Positions 41,641 through 50,749 are shown, counted from the first letter of the stretch. The stretch: DNA of 64,000 nt from Acidimicrobiales bacterium (GCA_035630295.1 DASQKY010000052.1:1-64000), one strand, 5' to 3'. A program made the numbers and translations. Notes: generated by a model from the letters alone, not told the origin.

Positions 41641-43059
41641 GTGGTTGACTCGGCAGGTCATCCCACGACGGCTCCGGCCGTCGTCGCGGGCCGCGGCGCC
41701 GCGGCCTACCTCGACCGCTACAACGCCCCGATCCTGAGCGACGACGACACCGTCGTCCGCCACAGCCCGCCCGAGCCCCTGGCCCACGGCGACGCCCGGG
41801 ACATGGGCGACATCAAGGACGGCTCGGTGGCCCTGGTGGTCACCGCCCCTCCGGCCTTCGTGGGGCCCTACGAGATCACCGAACCCGGCGACCCGGCCGT
41901 CCTGGACGGCTACGTGGCCTACATGGACATGCTGCGCGACGTGTTCGCCGAGTGCGTCCGGGTCCTGGAGCCCGGGGGGCGCATGGCGGTCAACGTGGCC
42001 AACCTGGGCCGCAAGCCCTACCGGTCCCTCTCGGCCGACGTCATCGGCCTGCTCCAGGACGACCTGGGCCTGCTCATCCGGGGGGAGGTCATCTGGATGA
42101 AGGCCCGGGGGGCAGGCAGCAACTGCGCCTGGGGGTCGTACCGCAGCCCCAAGAACCCCGTCCTGCGCGACGTCACCGAGCGGGTCATCCTGGCCGGCAA
42201 GGGCCGCTTCGACCGGGCCGTCGACGCCGCCTCCCGCAAGGCGGCGGGACTGCCCCACGCCATCACCCTGACCAGCGACGAGTTCCAGGAGGCCACCCTG
42301 GACTTCTGGGAGATCCCCCCCGAGGCCGCCTCCGAGGTCGACCACCCGTCCCCCTTCCCGGTGGCGCTGCCCCAGCGCCTGGTCGAGCTGTACACCTACG
42401 CGGATGACCTGGTCCTGGACCCGTTCATGGGCTCGGGCACCACCGCGGTGGCGGCGGTGCGCTCGGGGCGTCGCTTCGCCGGCTACGACGTCGACCCGGG
42501 TCACGTGGCCACCGCCCGCCGGCGGGTCGAGGCCGAGCAGGCCGCCCACGCCGGCCGGGTGGACGACCCGGTCACCCTGGCCTTCCACGAGGCCCGGGTG
42601 CGGGGCAGCGCCATGCGCAAGCTGCTGGCCGAGGTGCTGGCCGAGGTGGGCTTCACCGGCATCCGGGAGGAGGCCAAGGTGGCCAAGGTCAGCCTGGTCG
42701 CCCCGGCCGCGGCCCGCGACGCCTCGGGCCGGCGCTGGCTGTTCGAGATGTCGGGCGCCTTCACCGTGGTGCCCACCGGGCTGGACTGGGTGGACGCGGC
42801 CCTGGCCGCAGTGGGCCGGGGGGCGGTCATCGCCGGGGCCACCGGGGAGCCCCCCATCCTCTTCGTGCCCCAGCTGCCGGAGCCCAAGTCGCCGGTGGAC
42901 GTGATCCTGCGGGCCGCCGGACCGTCGGCCCTCTTCGACGTGGTCGAGGTGTTCTCGCCCGAGGGTCGCCGCCGCCTGGCCCGCTACGCCTCGGGGACGG
43001 TCAACTCCCCCCTGCCCGGGTTCTGGACCGAGAAGGAGGTGGCGGTCGAGGCGTCCTGA
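41641..43059 (+). CDS. DNA methyltransferase paralog 1, degenerate motif IV
   Basis: A 472-residue protein with the beta-class DNA methyltransferase layout. The motif IV position reads TAPPAF (68-73) instead of S/T-PP-Y, so the catalytic aromatic is lost. SAM motif I DPFMGSGTT (260-268) and GYDVDP (281-286) are intact, as is the NPVLRDVTERVILAGKGRFDRA block. Residues about 320-460 form an extra C-terminal domain shared with the next gene (WLFEMSGAF 366-374; ending LPGFW). Probably inactive alone; a regulatory or specificity partner of the second copy is inference. GTG 41641 is predicted leaderless. Confidence 0.82.
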   Translation: MVDSAGHPTTAPAVVAGRGAAAYLDRYNAPILSDDDTVVRHSPPEPLAHGDARDMGDIKDGSVALVVTAPPAFVGPYEITEPGDPAVLDGYVAYMDMLRDVFAECVRVLEPGGRMAVNVANLGRKPYRSLSADVIGLLQDDLGLLIRGEVIWMKARGAGSNCAWGSYRSPKNPVLRDVTERVILAGKGRFDRAVDAASRKAAGLPHAITLTSDEFQEATLDFWEIPPEAASEVDHPSPFPVALPQRLVELYTYADDLVLDPFMGSGTTAVAAVRSGRRFAGYDVDPGHVATARRRVEAEQAAHAGRVDDPVTLAFHEARVRGSAMRKLLAEVLAEVGFTGIREEAKVAKVSLVAPAAARDASGRRWLFEMSGAFTVVPTGLDWVDAALAAVGRGAVIAGATGEPPILFVPQLPEPKSPVDVILRAAGPSALFDVVEVFSPEGRRRLARYASGTVNSPLPGFWTEKEVAVEAS

Positions 43060-43128
43060 CGGGCCGGAGGGCGGGGACGGTGGGGCCGGTACCGAACGGT
43101 GGGCCCGGAGGCTGTCAGACCCCCCCGG

Positions 43129-43134
43129 TAGGGT
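43129..43134 (+). promoter_or_regulatory. -10 element of methyltransferase gene 2 (leaderless)
   Basis: TAGGGT, 7 bases before GTG 43142. Confidence 0.5.
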
Positions 43135-43141
43135 GGCGGTC

Positions 43142-44701
43142 GTGAGCCAGGGAGCACCCCGCGAGCGCCGCGCCACGGCAACCTCGGCCTTCGGGGTCGG
43201 ACGGCGGGAGAGCCACGACGCCAGTGCCTTCTACGCCCGCTTCGCCGCCCCTGACGTGAGCCGCGACGAGACGGTGTTGGACCCCACCGTGGTCGACGAG
43301 CACATCGGCGAGGAGGCCTTGATCGCCGGGAACGCCAAGGACATGGCCCAGGTCCCCACCGGCTCGGTGGCCCTGGTGGTGACGTCCCCGCCCTACTTCG
43401 CCGGCAAGCAGTACGAGGAGGTGCTGGGCCAGGGCGAGGTGCCGGGCTCCTACCGCGAGTACCTGGCCATGCTGGAGGACGTCTTCGCCGAGTGCGTCCG
43501 CACCCTCGAGCCCGGCGGGCGCATCGCCGTGAACGTGGCCAACCTGGGCCGCAAGCCCTTCCGCAGCCTGGCCGGCGACGTCACCACCATCCTGCAGGAC
43601 CGGCTTCGGCTGCTCCTGCGGGGCGAGATCATCTGGCAGAAGCAGGAGGGCTCCAGCGGCAGCTGCGCCTGGGGGTCCTACCGCTCCCCCTCCAACCCCT
43701 CGCTGCGCGATGCCACCGAGCGGGTCATCGTGGCCAGCAAGGGCCGCTTCGACCGGGCCCTCACCCCCAAGGTGCGGGCGGCACGGGGGCTCCCGCACGT
43801 GGCCAGCATCAACGCCGACCGGTTCATGGCTGCCACCAACGACCTGTGGCACATCCCTCCGGAGCGCGCCTCCCGGGTGGGCCACCCGGCGCCCTTCCCC
43901 GTCGAGCTGCCGGAGTGGCTGGTCGAGCTCTACACCTACGAGGGCGACCTCGTCCTCGACCCGTTCATGGGGTCGGGCTCCACCGCGGTGGCCGCCGTCC
44001 GGAAGCGGCGCCGCTTCGTGGGCTACGACCTGGACCCGGACTACCTCGACATCGCTCGGGCCCGGGTCAAGGAGGAGCGACAGCGGCAGCAAGAGGCCGA
44101 GGAGATGGACGCCGAGGTCTCGGCGCCCCCTCCGGTCGAGGTCACGGCGCCGGTGGTCGACGCCGGCCTCGACTTCCCGCGTCGGGCCAACGCCGAGGGC
44201 AAGGCGGCCCAGGCGTTGGCCCTGGAGGTGGTCACGCACGCCGGCTTCAAGGTGGTCGACACCAACGTCCGCCTGCGGGGCTTGGGGATGACCATGAACG
44301 TGGTGGCCACCGACAGCGGGGGGGACGGTGAGGGAGGGGGCGAGACCTGGTTCTTCGACGTCTCCGGGGCCTTCTCCAGCCCCCGGGGGGGGCTGCGTCG
44401 CACCGACACCATGTGGAAGGCGCTCGGTCGGGCCAACGTCCTGGCCCGCAGCGAGGAGCACCGCCACGCCAACCTGGTGCTGTTGACCTCCCACCTCCCG
44501 GTCGAGAAGAGCGAGGGTGACCGGGCCCTGCGGGCCGCCGGACCCAACGCCTTCTACGACGCGGTGGCCATGTTGGAGGAAGAGGACTTCAAGCGTCTGA
44601 AGCGCTACGCCGCCGGGGGCTTCGGCCACCGGCTCCGTGCCCCTCTGGAGGGCTTCTGGCGGCCGGCCGACCTCGATCGCTGGGACGGCGCCGCGGGCTG
44701 A
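43142..44701 (+). CDS. DNA methyltransferase paralog 2, intact motif IV
   Basis: A 519-residue beta-class methyltransferase with motif IV TSPPYF (81-86, typical of N4-cytosine and some N6-adenine enzymes) before motif I DPFMGSGST (273-281) and GYDLDP. Shares with paralog 1 the segments FAECVR-LEPGGR, NVANLGRKP, WGSYRSP-NP-LRD-TERVI and the C-terminal domain (about 350-490, WFFDVSGAF 403-411, ending LEGFWRPADL). The target site and modified base cannot be read. GTG 43142 is preferred over GTG 43133 because the latter overlaps the -10 element. Confidence 0.88.
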   Translation: MSQGAPRERRATATSAFGVGRRESHDASAFYARFAAPDVSRDETVLDPTVVDEHIGEEALIAGNAKDMAQVPTGSVALVVTSPPYFAGKQYEEVLGQGEVPGSYREYLAMLEDVFAECVRTLEPGGRIAVNVANLGRKPFRSLAGDVTTILQDRLRLLLRGEIIWQKQEGSSGSCAWGSYRSPSNPSLRDATERVIVASKGRFDRALTPKVRAARGLPHVASINADRFMAATNDLWHIPPERASRVGHPAPFPVELPEWLVELYTYEGDLVLDPFMGSGSTAVAAVRKRRRFVGYDLDPDYLDIARARVKEERQRQQEAEEMDAEVSAPPPVEVTAPVVDAGLDFPRRANAEGKAAQALALEVVTHAGFKVVDTNVRLRGLGMTMNVVATDSGGDGEGGGETWFFDVSGAFSSPRGGLRRTDTMWKALGRANVLARSEEHRHANLVLLTSHLPVEKSEGDRALRAAGPNAFYDAVAMLEEEDFKRLKRYAAGGFGHRLRAPLEGFWRPADLDRWDGAAG

Positions 44702-44801
44702 CCCCGGTCCTGCCGGCGGAGGGCACGGCGGGCGCAGCGCCGGGCCCCAGGACCGAGCAGGCGTCTCCGGTGTCGTCGGCGGCGTGCCACGCTGCGGGCC
44801 C

Positions 44802-45833
44802 ATGCCGTCGTTGCGCACCGAGGTCACCGAGATCGTCACCGGGCTGGCCATGCTCGGCCTGGGCGACCTCGACTGGGCCCTGGCCGCCCGGCCGCCGGAG
44901 CTGGTCGGCGTGGGGGAGGCGGTGTGGGATCGGCTGGCCGTGGCGCGGTACGAGCCCGGCCACGACGTGGACTTCCGCCGGGCCTGGGACAACGGCCTGG
45001 CCTTCCTGCGGGCCGAGGAGGGGTTGCGCAGCCGGGTGGCGGCCCGCATCGAGTGGAAGGGGCCCGACCGGTTGCCCCTCCCCTCCGACGTGCCGGCCGA
45101 CCTGCGGGTGGACCGGGTGTACCTGGTGTCGTGCAAGTACCTGTCCAAGGTGCTGCACAACGTCTCCCCGGCCGGCCTGTTCGACGCCGGCCTGACCGGG
45201 GCCCCGGCCCGCCCCGGTGACTGGTTCACCGCCGTCGCCCCCGACGAGCACCAGGCCCTCTACGCCGCCGTCCTCCGGGGGGGCGCCATCGGAGGGGTCG
45301 AGGGGTGGGGCGACCTGCCCGAGCGGGTGGCCGACCTGGCCCGGGGCCACCGGGACGTGCTCAAGCCGGTGCTGCGGGCCGGGTGGCCGGAGGGGGCGCC
45401 GGAGGCCTACGGGGCCCTGGCCCGGGTGGTGGCCGAGCGGTCGGCCGACCGCTGGCGGGCCGGGCTGGGCGACCGCGCCCAGCGGGAGCGCCTGCTGTGG
45501 CGCCTGCTCCGCCTGGGGGGCGCCCCGTACTTCGTGCTGGGGGCGTCGTCGTCCTCGGCGGCCTCGCTGCCCATGCGGCTGCGCATCGACACCGCCTGGG
45601 ACTGGCTCCAGCGCTACCGCCTGACCGCCTTCGAGGTGTGGCCCGAGCCGGCCGGCCAGGCCGTGGTCCGCTGGCAGGCCAACGTGACCGACCGGGAGGC
45701 GGGCGAGGACGTGTCGGTCCGGGGCCACGTGGAGGTGCGGTGGAGCCACGGCCGCTTCAGCGGCCACCCCGAGGCCAAGGTGTACCTGGACACCCCCCAC
45801 GCCGAGGTCCCCGGCTACCACCGCCTGGCCTGA
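44802..45833 (+). CDS. Unrecognised protein after the methyltransferase pair (343 aa)
   Basis: No family recognised. A 343-residue soluble protein. Residues 80-130 hold an E-x-K (EWKG, 84-87), then DLRVDRVYLVSCKYLSKVL (100-118) in which a buried strand ends in S-C-K, loosely like the D...(D/E)xK nuclease core, and NVSPAGLF. The C-terminal third has a strand-rich region (RLRIDTAWDWLQRY onward). Nuclease function is a guess from the location behind two DNA methyltransferases. CACGCT lies 8 bases before ATG 44802, a possible -10. Confidence 0.7.
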   Translation: MPSLRTEVTEIVTGLAMLGLGDLDWALAARPPELVGVGEAVWDRLAVARYEPGHDVDFRRAWDNGLAFLRAEEGLRSRVAARIEWKGPDRLPLPSDVPADLRVDRVYLVSCKYLSKVLHNVSPAGLFDAGLTGAPARPGDWFTAVAPDEHQALYAAVLRGGAIGGVEGWGDLPERVADLARGHRDVLKPVLRAGWPEGAPEAYGALARVVAERSADRWRAGLGDRAQRERLLWRLLRLGGAPYFVLGASSSSAASLPMRLRIDTAWDWLQRYRLTAFEVWPEPAGQAVVRWQANVTDREAGEDVSVRGHVEVRWSHGRFSGHPEAKVYLDTPHAEVPGYHRLA

Positions 45834-45937
45834 CGACCCATCCCTTCGCCCCTCGGACGGTGACGACGCAGGGGACGGAGGGTCGGCGGACCCCGCGGTC
45901 CGGTGGATCTCGGCATCGAGCGGCGAGACTGGCGTCC

Positions 45938-46390
45938 GTGCCCCCCCGCCGATCCGTGCCCGCTCCTGGGGTGGGCGCCCCCGAGCCCGGGTTGGTGCGG
46001 GCCGTCGAGCGGGTGGGGGACCGGTGGGTCCTGCTCATCGTGGCCGCCCTGCTGGAGGGTCCCCGTCGCTTCGGTGACCTGGCCGACGGCCTGGGTGTGG
46101 CCCCCAACATCCTCACCGCCCGCCTGCGCCAGATGGCCGACGACGGCCTGGTGGTGGCCCGGCCCTACCAGGAGCGCCCGGTCCGGCTGGAGTACGACCT
46201 GACCGGGGCCGGGCGGGAGCTGGGCGCGGCTCTGGGCTCCCTGGCCGAGTGGGGTGCCCGCCGGCGGGGGGGCCGGGGGGCGGCGCCGTTCCACTCCCGG
46301 TGCGGGACGGCGGTGGAGCTGCGACCCTGGTGCCCCACCTGTGATCGCCCGGTCGACGGGGACGAGGCCACCGCCGCCTACGAGGTCTGA
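45938..46390 (+). CDS. HxlR-family transcriptional regulator with zinc knuckle
   Basis: A 150-residue winged-helix regulator: GDRWVLLIVAALLEGPRRFGDL, LGVAPNILTARLRQMADDGLV and the wing YQERPVRLEYDLTGAG are the HxlR hallmarks. After the domain comes a C-terminal tail with three Cys (RCGTAVELRPWCPTC), a probable metal or redox site. GTG 45938 lies 7 bases from GAGACT. The dyad at 46464-46480 downstream is its likely operator. Confidence 0.85.
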   Translation: MPPRRSVPAPGVGAPEPGLVRAVERVGDRWVLLIVAALLEGPRRFGDLADGLGVAPNILTARLRQMADDGLVVARPYQERPVRLEYDLTGAGRELGAALGSLAEWGARRRGGRGAAPFHSRCGTAVELRPWCPTCDRPVDGDEATAAYEV

Positions 46391-46456
46391 GCACCGGCCC
46401 CCGCCCCGGGGTCGCCGAGGCCCTCCGGGCGCGGTGGCAGGTGGCGATCGGCCGGG

Positions 46457-46480
46457 TACAGTCACTTGCACTTCGCAAGT
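46457..46480 (+). promoter_or_regulatory. Promoter and operator dyad of the trypsin-like gene
   Basis: TACAGT (46457-46462) is followed by ACTTGC-ACTTC-GCAAGT (46464-46480), perfect 6-base arms over the predicted start of transcription. Position between an HxlR gene and its neighbour suggests HxlR binding. A GGAGGT ribosome site follows. Confidence 0.55.
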
Positions 46481-46504
46481 CACTCGTCTGTCCTGGAGGT
46501 CCCC

Positions 46505-47410
46505 ATGTCCGCCCTCGTCGAGTTGGCCCAGGCCACCCGCACCGCCCGGGACGCCGCCGCCCCGGCCACCGTCGCCATCGGCCGCCACCCCCGCGGCGTC
46601 GGCGTCGTGGTGGCCCCCGACCGGGTGCTGACCAGCGCCCACAACCTCCGGGACCGCACCACCCAGGTCACCTTGGCCGACGGGAGCCAGGTCCAGGGGG
46701 CCCTGGTCGGCTCCGATCCCGACCACGACATCGTGGTGCTCGACGTGCCCACCGGCGACGTCGCCCCGCTGGCCTGGGCCGAGGTCCCGCTGGCGGTGGG
46801 CGACGCGGTGGTGGCGGTGGCCCGCCACCGGGGCGGCGACCGGGCCACCACCGGCTTCGTGTCCGCCGTCGGCCTGGCCTTCCGGGGGCCCCGGGGCCGA
46901 CGGGTGGCGGGGGCCGTCGAGCACACCGCCCCCCTGGCCCGGGGCTCCTCGGGGGGGCCGCTGGTCGACGCCGAGGGCCGCCTGGTGGGCCTCAACACCC
47001 ACCGCCTGGGGGAGGGGTTCTACCTGGCCCTCCCGGCCGATGCCGACCTCCGCTCCCGGGTCGACGCCCTGGTCGAGGGGCGTCACCTCCGCACCCGCCG
47101 CCTGGGCGTGGTCATCGTGCCCGGGCCCCACGCCGCCCGGCTCCGCCGCCGGGTCGGCCTGCCCGAGGCCGCCGGCCTCCTGATCCGCGAGGTGGTGGCC
47201 GGCTCCCCGGCCGCCGAGGCCGGGCTGGCCGAGGGTGATCTGCTGACCGCGGTGGACGCCACCCCCGTCCCCTCGGTCGACGCCCTGTGGGACGCCCTGG
47301 ACGCCACCGCCGAGCAGGACGAGGTGGCGATCACCGTCCTGCGGGCCACCGAGGAGCGGACCGTCACCGTCCGCTTCCCCGACGAGGCTCCCCCGACCGA
47401 CGACGCCTGA
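46505..47410 (+). CDS. Trypsin-like serine protease with PDZ domain (HtrA-like)
   Basis: A 301-residue protein with an S1C-type protease domain (about 15-190) and a C-terminal PDZ (about 200-295). Triad residues visible: His in LTSAHN, Asp in DHDIVVLDV, Ser in ARGSSGGPL. Unlike DegP/HtrA it has no signal peptide or N-terminal membrane span, so it should act in the cytoplasm. ATG 46505 with GGAGGT 4-5 bases upstream. Probably controlled by the HxlR regulator encoded before it. Confidence 0.88.
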   Translation: MSALVELAQATRTARDAAAPATVAIGRHPRGVGVVVAPDRVLTSAHNLRDRTTQVTLADGSQVQGALVGSDPDHDIVVLDVPTGDVAPLAWAEVPLAVGDAVVAVARHRGGDRATTGFVSAVGLAFRGPRGRRVAGAVEHTAPLARGSSGGPLVDAEGRLVGLNTHRLGEGFYLALPADADLRSRVDALVEGRHLRTRRLGVVIVPGPHAARLRRRVGLPEAAGLLIREVVAGSPAAEAGLAEGDLLTAVDATPVPSVDALWDALDATAEQDEVAITVLRATEERTVTVRFPDEAPPTDDA

Positions 47411-47427
47411 CCCGTTGAGGGCCGGGG

Positions 47428-49473
47428 CTACCAGGCCAGGTCGTCGAGGGTGGCCGGATCGGGCGGGCGTCGGGCCACGGTGGCCAGCGCGGCCAGGGCG
47501 GCGGCCACCACCGGCAGGGCGACCAGGACCGCCCCCAGCTCCCAGGGCACGACCAGGGGGATGTCCAGGGTCGTGGCCGCCCGGGGGCGGCTGTTGTAGA
47601 GGGCGAAGCCCACGGCCGGCAGCCCGACGCCCAGCACCGCGGCCAGGGTGGCGGCGGTGCCGGTGAGCACCGCGGCCTGGACGGCGGCGGTCACGGCCCG
47701 GACCCGGGCCGGCGCGCCCTGCGCCTCCAGCGTGGCGTCGTCGGACCGGCTCCCCTCCAGGGCCAGGAGGGCGCCGGCCAGGCTCACCAGGAGGGCCAGG
47801 GCTCCGAGGGCCAGGGCCTGGCCGCGGGCCTCGTCCCGGGTCCGGGCCAGGAAGGGCACCTCGTTCAGCGGCCCACCGCGATCGGCGTACACCACCTCGT
47901 CGCCGGTCACCACCGGCTCGCCGGCCTCGATCACCGCGGCCAGCAGCGCCGTCCCGTCGTCGTCGGCGGCGGCCGGGGCATCGGTGGCGGCCACCGCGTC
48001 GCGGATGCGGCCGGCCGCCCCGACCAGGGCCTCGGGGCCGGCCGGGACCGGCCCCGGCCCCACCACCACCCGCCCGCCCCGCACGTCGGGGCCGAGCTCG
48101 GCGGCCCGGGCCGGCGAGACCAGGGCGGCGGGGAGGGACAGGGCCCGCTCGCGGCCGGGGGCGGCCACCGCCGGCAGCGTCCGGGACCCGTCCGGCCCCC
48201 GCAGGTCGGCGGTGGCGGGGCGGGCCCGCCCGGTGGGCAGCACCACCACGTCGCCCCGGGCCAGGGCGGGGGCCAGGTGGCCCAGGCCCAGAACGGCGAG
48301 GTCGGCCGGCTCGACCACGCCGACCCATGACGGGGCCGACACGCCGGTCAGGCGCCAGGTGGGGCTGATGTCGTAGCGCTGGCCCAGGAAGGGCGGCGCA
48401 CCCAGATCGATGCGGTCCCCGCCGATCTGGGTGCCCCCGGGCCCGAGACGATCGATGACCGCCACCCGCAGGCCGGTCCGGGCCGCCTCGCCGGCCGCGG
48501 CTCGGTGGACGGCGAGGGCCGAGCCCCCGCTCACCACGGCGATGGCCTGATCCGGCCCGGTTCCGGCCCGGCCCACACCCTGGGAGCTGGCCCGGCGGTC
48601 GGCCTCGCGGGCCCCGAAGCTGGCGCCCACCACCCCCTCGAAGGCGGCCAGGGTGGTGACCAGGGCCACCGCTGCGGCCACGGGGGCCAGCAGGTGCCGA
48701 CGCTCGGCCAGGGGCACGACGGCCAGGCGGGCCGTGGGCCCCAGGCGGCGCACCACCGGCTCGACCAGGTCGAGCACCCCGTGGCCCAGCCAGGCCACGG
48801 ACAGCCCCAGGGGCACGGCGCCCAGGAACAGGAGGATGGAGAGGTCGAACCACGACTCGGCCGTGCCCAGCGTCAGGGCGATGCCCCCGGCCACGCCGGC
48901 CGCGGCCAGGCTCCCGACCAGCCGGGCGGCCCGACCGCAGCGGGCCAGCTGCCGCCCCACCAGGGCGGCTCCGGCGGCCAGGGGCACGATGACGGTGGGG
49001 GTCAGGACGACCACGACCAGGATCAGGAGCAGCGTGCGCCGCCGGCTCCGGCGGGGTCGGTCGAGGGGCTGGGCGGCGACGGCGGCGACCGGCGCCACCG
49101 CCACGGGGACCAGCGCGGCCAGGAGGAGGGCCGTCGCCAGGTCGGGGGGCGTGCCCCGGAGGCGGCCCACGGCGGTGGCGGCCAGGGCGCCGATCAGGCC
49201 CGGCCCGGCCACCGACAGGGCGGCGACGGCGGCCTCGAGGGAGCGGGGCCCGCCGTTGAGGTCGAGCACCTGGTGACGGCGGTGCCCCTGGGCCACGGCC
49301 CCGGCGGTGGCCGCCGCGGCCACGCCGGCGGCCAGGACCACCCCCAGTGCGGGCTCGACGGTCAGCAGGTGGGGGAGGAGGGCGGCGGCGCCCAGCAGGA
49401 CGGCCACGGTGACGGCCCGACCGGGGGCGGCCCGCAGGTCGGCCCGGGTGAGGGCCAGGGCCAGGCGGATCAC
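47428..49473 (-). CDS. FtsX-like ABC transporter permease
   Basis: A 681-residue membrane protein with about ten spans and a large extracytoplasmic region (about 290-510) typical of MacB/FtsX-type permeases; the last 140 residues carry the three-helix FtsX core (QALALGALALLVSLAGALLALEG onward). Starts at GTG 49473 in a GTGA overlap with the ATPase gene. Cargo unknown; together with the PadR regulator it resembles drug- or lipoprotein-efflux systems. Confidence 0.88.
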   Translation of the reverse strand: MIRLALALTRADLRAAPGRAVTVAVLLGAAALLPHLLTVEPALGVVLAAGVAAAATAGAVAQGHRRHQVLDLNGGPRSLEAAVAALSVAGPGLIGALAATAVGRLRGTPPDLATALLLAALVPVAVAPVAAVAAQPLDRPRRSRRRTLLLILVVVVLTPTVIVPLAAGAALVGRQLARCGRAARLVGSLAAAGVAGGIALTLGTAESWFDLSILLFLGAVPLGLSVAWLGHGVLDLVEPVVRRLGPTARLAVVPLAERRHLLAPVAAAVALVTTLAAFEGVVGASFGAREADRRASSQGVGRAGTGPDQAIAVVSGGSALAVHRAAAGEAARTGLRVAVIDRLGPGGTQIGGDRIDLGAPPFLGQRYDISPTWRLTGVSAPSWVGVVEPADLAVLGLGHLAPALARGDVVVLPTGRARPATADLRGPDGSRTLPAVAAPGRERALSLPAALVSPARAAELGPDVRGGRVVVGPGPVPAGPEALVGAAGRIRDAVAATDAPAAADDDGTALLAAVIEAGEPVVTGDEVVYADRGGPLNEVPFLARTRDEARGQALALGALALLVSLAGALLALEGSRSDDATLEAQGAPARVRAVTAAVQAAVLTGTAATLAAVLGVGLPAVGFALYNSRPRAATTLDIPLVVPWELGAVLVALPVVAAALAALATVARRPPDPATLDDLAW

Positions 49474-50180
49474 GGCGCGCTCCCGGGGGCGGGGGTGACG
49501 GCGTCGACGGCCCGGCCGTCGCGCAGCACCACCACCCGGTCGGCCCAGCTGGCCAGGCGGCTGTCGTGGGTGGCCATCAGCACCGAGGTGCCGGCCGCGG
49601 CCAGCTCGGCCAGCAGCTCGACCACGCCCTCGGCGGCGGCGGTGTCGAGAGCGGCGGTGGGCTCGTCGGCCAGCACCAGGCGCCGCTCGCCGACCACGGC
49701 CCGGGCCACCGCCACCCGCTGGCGCTCGCCGCCGGAGAGGGTGGTGGGCGAGTGGTCGGCCAGGTGGCCCAGGCCCACCCGGTCCAGGCTGGCCCGGGCG
49801 CGGTGGTGGGCCTCGCGCACCGGCCGGCGGTCGAGCAGCAGGGGCAGGGCCACGTTGTCGAGCACGGTCAGGCCGGGCAGCAGGTCGAGGCGCTGGTGGA
49901 CGATGCCGATGGTCCGGCGGCGGCGCCGGGCCCAGGCCTTCCGGTCGCTGGCGTCGGCCAGGGCGCCGTCCACCTCCACCGTCCCGGCGGTGGGGGCCAG
50001 GAGGCCGGAGGCCACCTGGAGCAGGCTGGTCTTGCCCGAGCCCGACGGGCCCATGAGGGCCACCAGCTGGCCGGGGGCCACGGTGAGGGAGACGTCGTCG
50101 ACCACCCGTCGGGGGAAAGGGTGGGCGGGCCGGTCGGCGGTGACGCCGTGCAGGCGGAGCCGAGGCGTGGGGGTGGTCAT
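49470..50180 (-). CDS. ABC transporter ATP-binding protein (LolD/MacB type)
   Basis: A 236-residue ATPase: Walker A GPSGSGKTS, Q loop VHQRLDLLPGLTVLDNV, signature LSGGERQRVAVARA, Walker B LVLADEPTAALD and the H loop ATHD. The Q-loop and post-signature pattern fit the MacB/LolD subfamily that pairs with FtsX-like permeases. ATG 50180 overlaps the PadR stop (ATGA). Confidence 0.93.
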   Translation of the reverse strand: MTTPTPRLRLHGVTADRPAHPFPRRVVDDVSLTVAPGQLVALMGPSGSGKTSLLQVASGLLAPTAGTVEVDGALADASDRKAWARRRRRTIGIVHQRLDLLPGLTVLDNVALPLLLDRRPVREAHHRARASLDRVGLGHLADHSPTTLSGGERQRVAVARAVVGERRLVLADEPTAALDTAAAEGVVELLAELAAAGTSVLMATHDSRLASWADRVVVLRDGRAVDAVTPAPGSAP

Positions 50181-50743
50181 CGATCCTCCGAGGGGTCGGG
50201 CAGTGGGGCGGGGGTGGGGGGGCGGCTCTCCCGCAGGTGGGCGTGCAGGCGCTCCTCGCACAGGTCGAGCCAGCGCAGCTCGGCCTCGATCCGCACCGCA
50301 CCGGCGTCGGCGGCCATGCGGGGGAGCAGGTCGGACCCGGCGGCCCGCTGGTCGCGGCGGCGGGCCTGGAGGCGGGCCACCAGCTCGGCCCGCTGCCCGG
50401 TCACCAGGTCCAGGGCGGCCCGGGGGTCGGCGGCCGCGCTGAGCAGGATGCGGAGGACCAGCTCGTCGCGGGTGGCGGTGGTGTCGGGGGTGGTGGTCAG
50501 CCAGGCCTCGGCCCGGTCCCGGCCGGCGGGGGTCAGGCGGACCCGGCGGCGACGCTCGTCGGTGGGGTCGGTGCCGTCCTCCTCCACGAAGCCGTCCCGG
50601 GCCAGCCGGTCGAGCGTCGTGTACACCTGTCCGGTGTTGAGGGTCCACCGGCCGGCGGTGCGGTCGGCGAAGTCGGAGGCCAGCTGGTAGCCGTGCTTGG
50701 CGTCCTCCCGCAGGAGGACGAGGAGGCCGTCCGGGACCGACAT
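50177..50743 (-). CDS. PadR-family transcriptional regulator
   Basis: A 188-residue PadR protein: winged helix with LVLLREDAKHGYQLASDF, GQVYTTLDRLARDGFVEE and RRRVRLTPAG, then a longer C-terminal dimerisation region (RAELVARLQARRRDQ). First gene of PadR-ATPase-permease, all linked by 4-base overlaps. Its promoter contains an 11+11 dyad, so it probably represses itself and the transporter, with an exported compound as inducer. Confidence 0.92.
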   Translation of the reverse strand: MSVPDGLLVLLREDAKHGYQLASDFADRTAGRWTLNTGQVYTTLDRLARDGFVEEDGTDPTDERRRRVRLTPAGRDRAEAWLTTTPDTTATRDELVLRILLSAAADPRAALDLVTGQRAELVARLQARRRDQRAAGSDLLPRMAADAGAVRIEAELRWLDLCEERLHAHLRESRPPTPAPLPDPSEDR

Positions 50744-50749
50744 GCCCGC

